From positions 1 through 5,495 of the forward strand of contig CAMAQI010000163.1 in NCBI GenBank assembly GCA_945860255.1: DNA of 5,495 bases, given 5' to 3'. The position numbers and the translations under genes are program-made. The notes below the pieces were generated by a model. The model saw nothing but the letters and a program-made list of their open reading frames with translations, made no database searches and was not told the origin of the DNA. Of this stretch, positions 1 through 5,229 are shown piece by piece; position 1 is the stretch's first letter; each line of letters opens with the position of its first letter. The stretch comes from Methylacidiphilum caldifontis. Lineage in GTDB: Bacteria; Verrucomicrobiota; Verrucomicrobiia; Methylacidiphilales; CAMAQI01.

Positions 1-153
1 ACCGGCAAGAGGGGGATCAATGTTACTGAGATGATTGGAGACGGCGAGAAAGTTTCCTTTCGGGAGAAGGTCACGACCTTGGATCTCAGCATGGCAGATC
101 GACTTATAAAAGGTTCCGGAGAGAGACCAAGCGAGCCAGTACCACGGTCTCAT
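1..153 (-). CDS. plsC: 1-acyl-sn-glycerol-3-phosphate acyltransferase (PlsC family), N-terminal part, cut by window edge
   Basis: Membrane-associated acyltransferase expected to add the second acyl chain to lysophosphatidic acid, giving phosphatidic acid for phospholipid synthesis. Only the first 51 codons are present. The reading begins MRPWYWLAW, a hydrophobic aromatic-rich start, and reaches the family's catalytic box NHLSNID at residues 40-46 (NHxSxxD; His41 and Asp46 are the catalytic pair in this family), followed by PPLAG. A box near residue 40 is normal spacing for a complete N-terminus, which supports the ATG at 153-151. An in-frame TTG at 162-160 is an alternative, and an in-frame TGA lies just upstream. 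No Shine-Dalgarno sequence is visible. It lies about 114 bp downstream of cmk on the same strand, and cmk-plsC adjacency is common in several phyla. The exact acyltransferase subtype cannot be judged from the fragment. Confidence 0.85.
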   Translation of the reverse strand, partial: MRPWYWLAWSLSGTFYKSICHAEIQGRDLLPKGNFLAVSNHLSNIDPPLAG

Positions 154-267
154 AATAAACAAGCGGCGGTTGAATCAGATCGGGTGAGGAAGTGAAGACC
201 CCCCTGATTATTGAAGAGTTCCGTGAACGCTTGTTGATGCATTGGTAGGGTCTATTTTAAGTTTTTT

Positions 268-915
268 TTAAACAAGGACGAGTCCCATTTTGGGGAGTTC
301 ACTGTAGATTGATTCCATGACTTGATCGACATTCAGGTGAGTGGTATCGATTCGAATCGCACCTGGGGCGACTTGAAGGGGGGCCGATTTGCGGGAGGAG
401 TCGATTTTGTCACGGCTTTGGATTTCATCGATTTCCCCTTGGGCTTTGCGGCGCTTATTTCGAATTTCTTCGTCGGCATCGATGAAAAATTTGTACGGCG
501 TTTGCGGAAAGACGACGGAGCCGATATCGCGGCCTTCCATGACTAAGTGGGAATGTTTGGCGAGCGATCTCATTTTATCGGTTAAGAGTTGACGCACTTC
601 TGGGATTGTCGCCACTTTGGGGACAAATCCGTTGACTCGCTCTTCGCGGGTATATTCGACAGGGTCGACCCCTGCGATCCGCATTTCGACGTGACCGCCG
701 TCGATCCAAACCTCAAAAGGGAGAGTTTGAATTCGGGAGATAATCGAGGCCTCTTCCATCAGAAGGTTTTCCTCGAGAAATTGCCAAGTGATGGCACGAT
801 ACATCGTCCCTGTGTTGACGTAGGTAAATCCGAGTTCGTCAGCGAGGCGTCTGGCGACGGTACTTTTTCCAGAGGCGGCGGGGCCGTCGATGGCAATGAC
901 AATGGACCGACTCAT
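268..915 (-). CDS. cmk: Cytidylate kinase (CMP/dCMP kinase)
   Basis: Cytoplasmic nucleoside monophosphate kinase that transfers the ATP gamma-phosphate to CMP and dCMP, feeding pyrimidine salvage and recycling CMP released by lipid and RNA metabolism. The 215 residues show the P-loop GPAASGKS (11-18), the family block NTGTMYRA (34-41), the CMP-binding GRDIGSVVFP (128-137), the lid region with basic residues after DADEEIR (146-152), and RDKIDSSRKSAPL (168-180), matching the RDxxDSxRxxxPL signature. Length is slightly below the usual 220-230 residues and nothing essential looks missing. The start ATG overlaps the aroA stop in an ATGA, and a GGAG lies 7 bases upstream inside aroA, so translational coupling is very likely. 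The downstream gene is plsC. The family assignment is essentially certain. Confidence 0.97.
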   Translation of the reverse strand: MSRSIVIAIDGPAASGKSTVARRLADELGFTYVNTGTMYRAITWQFLEENLLMEEASIISRIQTLPFEVWIDGGHVEMRIAGVDPVEYTREERVNGFVPKVATIPEVRQLLTDKMRSLAKHSHLVMEGRDIGSVVFPQTPYKFFIDADEEIRNKRRKAQGEIDEIQSRDKIDSSRKSAPLQVAPGAIRIDTTHLNVDQVMESIYSELPKMGLVLV

Positions 916-2243
916 TTTGAGGCTCCGATCGAGACCATTTTCTTTAAGCTCGAAGTGACATTGCTGGTGATTTCGTAAAGATCTTTTTCAAAGGTCGGAT
1001 AGGAGGTGGTGATGCACTCAGCATCATCGATGATCGTCTCTCCTTCAGCAAAAAGGCCGAGGATAGCGCAAGACATGGCGATTCGATGATCACCAAAGCT
1101 TTTCACATGGGCTCCTTTGAGTTTCGCCCCTCCCTTCACGCACATTCCATCTTTAAATTCTTCGACTTCGACTCCGAATTTACGAAGGTTTCCTGCCATA
1201 GCAGCGATCCGATCGGTCTCTTTGACTCGAAGTTCCTCGGCGTTACGGAAGATCGTTTCCCCTTCGGCTAAAGCGGCGGCAACGGAGAGGATGGGAATTT
1301 CATCGATGACGTTCGGAATCTCCTCTCCTTCGACAACGGTCCCCACGAGATGACCCCCTTTCACTTGAATATTTCCAAACGGTTCAGCGTTACTCGTCTC
1401 GATACTTTCACGGATTTGGGCTCCCATTCGAAGCAGGACACTGAGGATTCCGGTACGTGTGGGGTTTAATCCGACATCCCGGATCGTGAGATTGGAGTGG
1501 GGAGAAGCCGCCGCTGCCACAAGCCAAAAAGCGGCAGAGGAGATATCTCCAGGGACTTGAATATCTTGGGCATGGAGACGTGTCTCTCCGTTAAGCGTAA
1601 CTTTGAGATTTTCAATCGTGGGCTTCGCATGAAAATGTTCCAGCATTCGCTCGGTATGATCGCGAGAGATGACAGGTTCAGTGACACTTGTTTTTCCTTT
1701 CGCAAAGAGACCTGCCAGTAAAATACTCGATTTGAGTTGGGCACTGGCAATCGGAGAGATATAGTCGATTCCTTTAAGGAGTTGACCATGAATCTCCAAA
1801 GGGGGACGACCCTTTTCCCCTTGAGAGAGGATCCGCGCCCCCATTTGGGTGAGGGGGTTGATAATCCGTTGCATGGGACGGTTTGAAAGAGAGGCATCGC
1901 CAAACAGTTTACTGGTGAAGGTTTGCCCCGCAAGAACCCCTGCGATGAGACGCATCGAGGTTCCGGAGTTTCCACAGTCGAGAGCTTCACAGGGAGGCTT
2001 GAGTTTTTTGGCAGACCCTTCGATGAGAAGATGGTGGGCATCGATCTCTTCGATATTAACGCCGAGCGCTTGAAAGATTCGCATGGTGCAAAGACAGTCC
2101 TCGGAGCGGAGAAAACCGGTGACCCGGGTTTTTCCTTCCGCGAGTGCTCCAAACATAATAGAGCGGTGGGAAATGCTTTTGTCGCCAGGGACACGGAGAT
2201 CGGCTTGGATTGATTTACACGGGGTGACTTTTAATTGACTCAT
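912..2243 (-). CDS. aroA: 3-phosphoshikimate 1-carboxyvinyltransferase (EPSP synthase), class II-like
   Basis: Sixth step of the shikimate pathway: joins phosphoenolpyruvate to shikimate-3-phosphate, giving EPSP for chorismate and the aromatic amino acids; cytoplasmic. The 443 residues contain PGDKSISHR (19-27), GNSGTSMR (91-98), NRPM (121-124), SAQLKSS (167-173), RDHTE (194-198), NPTRTG (260-265), DEIP with the catalytic Asp (314-317), KETDRI (341-346) and GDHR (384-387), in family order across both inverse domains. RDHTE, GDKS, SAQLK and NPTR together fit the class II (Agrobacterium CP4-like) signature set rather than class I. Residue 94 is Gly, not the Ala of CP4. The last ~20 residues extend past the conserved core and carry the cmk ribosome binding site. 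The gene follows deoC after 57 bp and has no clear Shine-Dalgarno sequence of its own. Confidence 0.97.
   Translation of the reverse strand: MSQLKVTPCKSIQADLRVPGDKSISHRSIMFGALAEGKTRVTGFLRSEDCLCTMRIFQALGVNIEEIDAHHLLIEGSAKKLKPPCEALDCGNSGTSMRLIAGVLAGQTFTSKLFGDASLSNRPMQRIINPLTQMGARILSQGEKGRPPLEIHGQLLKGIDYISPIASAQLKSSILLAGLFAKGKTSVTEPVISRDHTERMLEHFHAKPTIENLKVTLNGETRLHAQDIQVPGDISSAAFWLVAAAASPHSNLTIRDVGLNPTRTGILSVLLRMGAQIRESIETSNAEPFGNIQVKGGHLVGTVVEGEEIPNVIDEIPILSVAAALAEGETIFRNAEELRVKETDRIAAMAGNLRKFGVEVEEFKDGMCVKGGAKLKGAHVKSFGDHRIAMSCAILGLFAEGETIIDDAECITTSYPTFEKDLYEITSNVTSSLKKMVSIGASK
923..926 (-). promoter_or_regulatory. Ribosome binding site for cmk inside the end of aroA
   Basis: On the minus strand GGAG is followed by 7 bases (CCTCAAA) and then the cmk ATG. 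It lies in the last codons of aroA, immediately before the ATGA overlap. This fixes the cmk start and explains how the overlapped gene can be re-initiated. It is one of only two clear Shine-Dalgarno sequences in the window. Confidence 0.7.
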
Positions 2244-2300
2244 AATAGATGCCGAAAACGTAGGGGGTTTGGATTAAAAGATCACGTAAAAAAAGATCCG

Positions 2301-2978
2301 TTAATAATTCGTCCGTTCGACGGGAGAGGTGATCGATTGAAGAACGGAGAGGCTGGAGGAACAACCGAGGCGATTGGCTCCTGCGGCAAGCATTTTTTCG
2401 GCGATTTCACGAGTTCTGATCCCCCCCGAGGCTTTGACCCCGAAGGAGGGGCCGACGGCTTCACGCATGATTTTGACTGCCTCTTCTGTCGCCCCGCCTT
2501 GATGATATCCCGTGGAGGTTTTGACGAATTGGGCTCCCGCTTTGACGGCACGATTACAGAGTTCACGAATCGATTCGGGAGATTGGAGGCAGCTCTCCAG
2601 GATTACTTTCACAGGGCGATCGTGAGCCGCGGAAACAACGCTATGGATTTCATGTTCGATAAAATTCCAATGACCTTCCTTGGCTGCTCCGAGGTTGATG
2701 ACCATATCAATCTCATCAGCTCCTGCGGCAATTGCGGCGATCGTTTCAAATGTTTTGACTTGGGGAAGGGTGGCTCCATGGGGGAATCCGATGACCGTTG
2801 CAATTTTGACGGAGCTTCCTTGGAGGGCTTTTTTGGCGTCAGCAATCCAATAGGGATGGATGCAGACAGAATAAAAGTGATGTGTTTTTGCCTCCTCACA
2901 AAGACGAAGAATATCTTCAAGAGTGGCTTCTGGCTTTAAAAGGGTGTGATCGATGAATCGGGCGATGGTATTGGGCAT
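2301..2978 (-). CDS. deoC: Deoxyribose-phosphate aldolase
   Basis: Class I aldolase that reversibly splits 2-deoxy-D-ribose 5-phosphate into glyceraldehyde 3-phosphate and acetaldehyde, the last step of deoxynucleoside breakdown; cytoplasmic TIM barrel. The 225 residues show IDHTLLKP (9-16), VIGFPHG (62-68), DEIDMVINLG (88-97) with Asp91 matching the E. coli Asp102 position, FVKTSTGY (151-158) with the Schiff-base lysine Lys153, and VKASGGIRT (181-189) with the second active-site lysine Lys182. The phosphate-binding turn reads RLGCSSS (203-209), a small variation on the usual GTSSG/GASS. The chain ends in Tyr, as E. coli DeoC does, where the terminal Tyr takes part in catalysis. Length is typical of the short bacterial form. 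It sits 48 bp after the crtI-type gene and 57 bp before aroA, without the usual deoA/deoB/deoD partners. No Shine-Dalgarno sequence precedes the ATG. Confidence 0.96.
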   Translation of the reverse strand: MPNTIARFIDHTLLKPEATLEDILRLCEEAKTHHFYSVCIHPYWIADAKKALQGSSVKIATVIGFPHGATLPQVKTFETIAAIAAGADEIDMVINLGAAKEGHWNFIEHEIHSVVSAAHDRPVKVILESCLQSPESIRELCNRAVKAGAQFVKTSTGYHQGGATEEAVKIMREAVGPSFGVKASGGIRTREIAEKMLAAGANRLGCSSSLSVLQSITSPVERTNY

Positions 2979-3026
2979 AAAATCTAAAGTTAAGGTAGAG
3001 GATTCGGAGTGAAAATCACCTTTATT

Positions 3027-4496
3027 TTATTTGGGAAGAATCTCTTCGAGAACTTTTGCACTCGAAAGTACACCGGGAACTCCAGCCCCTGGGTGAGTTC
3101 CGGCTCCGACAAAATAGAGTCCTTCGATATCCTCCGCCATGTTGTGAGGTCTAAACCAAGCACTTTGAGTTAAGATAGGCTCGAATTGAAAGGCAGATCC
3201 GGCGTAGGCATCGAGCTGTTTTTCGAAGTCGAGAGGGGTCAAGATTCGTTGGGTGACGATATGCTTCCGTAAATCGGGGCAGAGGGTTTCGATCGACTCC
3301 AAGATTTTTTGAGCATAGCCCTCTTTTTCTTTTTCCCAGTCGATCTTTCCTTGCAAATTCGGTACTGGAGAGAGTACATAAAAACATTCATGACCCTCAG
3401 GGGCTAAAGAGGAGTCGGTTCTCGTTGGGGCATGGAGATAGAGGGAGAAATCGGCGGCGAGGGTTTTTGCAGTGAAAATTTCATCCAATAAGCCTTTATA
3501 GCGAGGACCGAGAATAATCGTATGATGGGCGAGATCGGGATAGGTTCGGTTGGTTCCAAAATAGATCAAAAAAAGTCCCATCGAATAACGCATTTTCTCA
3601 ATCCGTTTATTCGTCCATGAAGGACGATAGGCGGCATCAATGAGCTTACGATAGGTATTGGCGGTATCTCCGTTAGAAACGACAACATCGGCCTCAATCC
3701 GTTTTCCGTCGACGATCACCCCTTTGACTTTTTGCTCCTCGACGATAATTTTTTCAACCCGAGTATTCAGCTTTAGTTCCCCTCCCATTTCTTGGAAAAG
3801 TCGGACGAACCCATTGACAAGAGCCCCGGTTCCTCCCATCGCAAAGTGAACCCCCCATTTGCGCTCGAGATAATGGATCATGCCGTAGATGGAGGAGGAT
3901 TGATACGGATTTCCTCCCACGAGCAGCGGATGAAAGCTAAAGACTTGGCGAAGATAGTCACTCTTCAGATGCCGCGAGACCAATTTGTAGACCGATTCGT
4001 GGGAGGCGAGTTTAATCAGATCAGGGGCGACTTTGATCATATCCCAGATCGTAGAAAAGGCCTTATCAGCGAGATCGACAAAAGCCCGTTTAAAAATGCG
4101 TTCCGTTTTTTCGACAAACCGATTATAGCCAGGAACATCCTCTGGATTAAAGCGTCGAACCTCCGCCTCCATCTTTTCGTGATCCCCAGTATAGTTGAAC
4201 GATTTTCCATCGGAAAAAACAATGCGATAGAACGGATCGGTCGGAACAATTTTGACGTAGTCCTCGGTTTTCTTGCCAGCGAGGGCAAAGAGTTCATCGA
4301 TTAAAAAAGGGGCGGTGATAATCGTTGGGCCGGCATCAAATTTAAAACCGTCCTGTTCGTAGACATAAGCGCGTCCCCCCGGTTTATCGCGCATTTCCAA
4401 AAGCTGAGTTTGATACCCTCGGGCCTGGAGTCGAATCGCCGCGGCGAGTCCTCCAAATCCAGATCCAATCACAATCGCTTTTTTCTGTTTTGACAT
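3027..4496 (-). CDS. crtI: Phytoene desaturase, CrtI type (FAD-dependent carotenoid desaturase)
   Basis: Membrane-associated flavoenzyme expected to desaturate phytoene in several steps toward neurosporene or lycopene. The 489 residues start with an FAD-binding Rossmann motif GSGFGG (11-16), an acidic residue at 34 ending the second strand, KPGGRA (38-43) and FDAGPTIIT (53-61). The C-terminal FAD block YFVGAGTHPGAGVPGV (461-476) is the bacterial CrtI signature. Internal blocks such as YFGTNRTYPDLAHHTI and SLAPEGHECFYVLSPVPN look like the lycopene-type enzymes of proteobacteria. Length is normal (about 490-510) and no frameshift is seen. The phytoene synthase crtB is not in the window, so substrate and number of steps are inferred; a diapophytoene (CrtN) or other CrtI-like substrate is possible. 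It is the first gene of the leftward cluster and lacks a clear Shine-Dalgarno sequence. The start at 4496 keeps the Rossmann fold at the N-terminus. Confidence 0.92.
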   Translation of the reverse strand: MSKQKKAIVIGSGFGGLAAAIRLQARGYQTQLLEMRDKPGGRAYVYEQDGFKFDAGPTIITAPFLIDELFALAGKKTEDYVKIVPTDPFYRIVFSDGKSFNYTGDHEKMEAEVRRFNPEDVPGYNRFVEKTERIFKRAFVDLADKAFSTIWDMIKVAPDLIKLASHESVYKLVSRHLKSDYLRQVFSFHPLLVGGNPYQSSSIYGMIHYLERKWGVHFAMGGTGALVNGFVRLFQEMGGELKLNTRVEKIIVEEQKVKGVIVDGKRIEADVVVSNGDTANTYRKLIDAAYRPSWTNKRIEKMRYSMGLFLIYFGTNRTYPDLAHHTIILGPRYKGLLDEIFTAKTLAADFSLYLHAPTRTDSSLAPEGHECFYVLSPVPNLQGKIDWEKEKEGYAQKILESIETLCPDLRKHIVTQRILTPLDFEKQLDAYAGSAFQFEPILTQSAWFRPHNMAEDIEGLYFVGAGTHPGAGVPGVLSSAKVLEEILPK

Positions 4497-4548
4497 GTGT
4501 AAGGTTTATAGGACTTGACGAAAGACCGCAAATGACAAATTTTACGGC
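4497..4548. promoter_or_regulatory. Divergent promoter region between crtI and the ArsC/Spx-like gene
   Basis: These 52 bases must hold the start signals of both outward genes. Leftward, TATAAA (minus strand 4510-4505) is a good -10 box about 9 bases from the crtI ATG, but its -35 side is weak. Rightward, TTGACG (4515-4520) is a good -35 box, and the matching -10 near 4537-4543 is a poor AAATTT-like stretch. Both geometries would put transcript starts at or very near the start codons. Neither gene has a Shine-Dalgarno sequence here. The boxes are read by eye, and the fact that the region drives both genes is firmer than the exact elements. Confidence 0.4.
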
Positions 4549-4911
4549 ATGCTTAAGTTTTACGAATACTCCAAATGTTCTACCTGTCGAAATGCCGCCG
4601 TTTATCTGGAAAAAAGAAAGATCCCGTTCCAGCGAATTGCGATCCGGGAGACTCCTCCGAATGAGGGAGAGCTCAAAAAGATGCTGGAATGGAAAAAAGG
4701 GGAGATTCGAAAAATCATGAACAGCTCAGGACTCGATTACAAGGCGATGGGGTTAAAAGATAAGATTGAGGGGATGAGTGAGTCTGAAATTTTGAAGCTG
4801 CTCCAGAAAAACGGAAATTTAATTAAAAGACCATTTGTGATCGGAAAAGAGTTCGGGGTCGTTGGATTTAAAGAAGAGGAGTGGGAGGAGAAACTTGAAC
4901 TCTTAAAATGA
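4549..4911 (+). CDS. ArsC/Spx/MgsR-superfamily thioredoxin-fold protein (YusI-like), putative arsenate-reductase-family protein
   Basis: Small cytoplasmic protein of the ArsC-like thioredoxin-fold superfamily. The 120 residues begin MLKFYEYSKCSTC, with a CxxC at Cys10-Cys13 after the first strand, as in Spx and YusI. They then show IPFQRIAIRETPP (25-37), the helical segment NSSGLDYKAMGLKDK (58-72), and the KRPFVI block with Arg94 and cis-Pro95 that forms the active-site loop, ending VGFKEEEW (105-112). Length fits the family (about 115-130). The whole layout most resembles B. subtilis YusI-type proteins, whose role is not settled. True arsenate reduction is uncertain and no ars operon partners are nearby, so I give no symbol. 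It is transcribed away from crtI. The ATG at 4549 is the only start after an in-frame stop (4516-4518); no Shine-Dalgarno sequence is seen. The stop codon falls in the outer arm of the repeat element. Confidence 0.88.
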   Translation: MLKFYEYSKCSTCRNAAVYLEKRKIPFQRIAIRETPPNEGELKKMLEWKKGEIRKIMNSSGLDYKAMGLKDKIEGMSESEILKLLQKNGNLIKRPFVIGKEFGVVGFKEEEWEEKLELLK

Positions 4912-4964
4912 ATCTCACACAAACAACTCTTCCCAATAATGCAGAGGAACAGGGATAAAGACAA

Positions 4965-5091
4965 TTTTCACGCAAAGCCGCAAAGCTTCCCAAGGTTCTC
5001 CACGTAAGAATTTAGAAAATAAAAAATCAAGAAATTATTCATTTGCCTTTTCGGGAGGAGCCTTGGGTAACTTTGCGGCTTCGCGTGAAAA
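4965..5091. repeat. Inner inverted repeat, 31-base arms, 65-base loop
   Basis: Left arm 4965-4995 begins TTTTCACGCAAAGCCG, and right arm 5061-5091 ends CGGCTTCGCGTGAAAA. Compared as reverse complements they match at 28 of 31 positions, with differences at arm positions 10, 22 and 24. The left arm contains a perfect tandem 8-mer, CGCAAAGC twice (4971-4986). The loop 4996-5060 is A/T-rich in its middle. The long loop and lack of an immediately following T-run argue against a simple intrinsic terminator, although a transcript through it could fold into a stable stem. Confidence 0.85.
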
Positions 5092-5109
5092 TGTTTTAAA
5101 TTGTATTTT

Positions 5110-5118
5110 TGGTACAAT
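5110..5118 (+). promoter_or_regulatory. Possible extended -10 promoter for the rightward synthetase-like gene
   Basis: TGGTACAAT contains a TG, one spacer base, then TACAAT, the layout of an extended -10 element, inside an A/T-rich stretch on the right flank of the repeat. No convincing -35 box stands 16-18 bases upstream, which extended -10 promoters can tolerate. Transcription would begin near 5125 and leave a leader of about 100 bases before the TTG at 5230. Read by eye only. Confidence 0.3.
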
Positions 5119-5216
5119 GGATTGAACTTCTTCGTGTTTTCGTCCCTTGGTGTGAGAATGCATTTAAATCTTTTTCCTCATCTGCTATCGACCTCTCTAA
5201 ACAGACTCTATTTGGG

Positions 5217-5223
5217 AGAGGAG
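5217..5223 (+). promoter_or_regulatory. Strong Shine-Dalgarno sequence that selects a TTG start
   Basis: AGAGGAG is followed by 6 bases and then TTG at 5230-5232, in frame with the downstream coding sequence. The alternative ATG at 5287 has no purine-rich site before it (the preceding bases are GGTTTTCTTTGTC). This favours the TTG as the true start. Confidence 0.65.
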
Positions 5224-5229
5224 TGAGAA

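Larger units (their letters stand above)
4903..5168. repeat. Intergenic element with nested inverted repeats (MITE/REP-like, non-coding)
   Basis: Apart from the last codons of the upstream gene, this fills most of the 318-bp gap between coding regions (4912-5229), in which I find no credible gene. Outer arms 4903-4923 and 5147-5168 pair imperfectly: 18 of 22 aligned columns match with one gap, including a perfect 8-base core TCTCACAC (4913-4920) against GTGTGAGA (5150-5157). Inner arms 4965-4995 and 5061-5091 pair much better. The two centres lie within about 8 bases of each other (5035.5 and 5028), so the arms look like parts of one imperfect palindrome. Arms and flanks carry short units of about 8 bases. 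There is no transposase. A clear target duplication was not seen. Ends are approximate. Confidence 0.55.

Noticed and set aside
1..195. Open frame on the plus strand running from the left edge to a TGA at 193-195
   Set aside because: It is antisense to the plsC coding region. The opposite strand reads a clear NHxSxxD acyltransferase motif, while this frame shows no recognisable motif.
258..270. Run of A on the minus strand after the cmk stop as a terminator
   Set aside because: On the transcribed (minus) strand the run is A, not T, and no GC-rich stem precedes it.
1466..2194. A 242-codon minus-strand open frame inside aroA
   Set aside because: It is a different frame of the same strand as aroA, with no motif and a Ser/Pro/Arg-rich translation. 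The aroA frame carries all the family motifs.
2281..2300. T-run after the deoC stop on the minus strand as an intrinsic terminator
   Set aside because: The bases before it form no convincing GC-rich stem, so continued transcription into aroA is more likely.
2235..2939. A 234-codon plus-strand open frame opposite deoC
   Set aside because: It lies almost entirely antisense to deoC, whose catalytic motifs are intact. The translation has low-complexity Gly/Asp/Phe-rich composition typical of a mirrored frame.
3792..4304. A 170-codon plus-strand open frame opposite crtI
   Set aside because: Antisense shadow of a well-conserved flavoenzyme; no domain recognised.
4549..4911. Calling the gene arsC outright as an arsenate reductase
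   Set aside because: The CxxC and overall pattern resemble YusI/Spx-type relatives more than classical ArsC, and there are no arsenic-resistance neighbours.
4939..5007. A 22-codon ATG frame within the intergenic repeat
   Set aside because: It has no ribosome binding site and runs through the inverted-repeat arm, so its composition comes from the repeat units.
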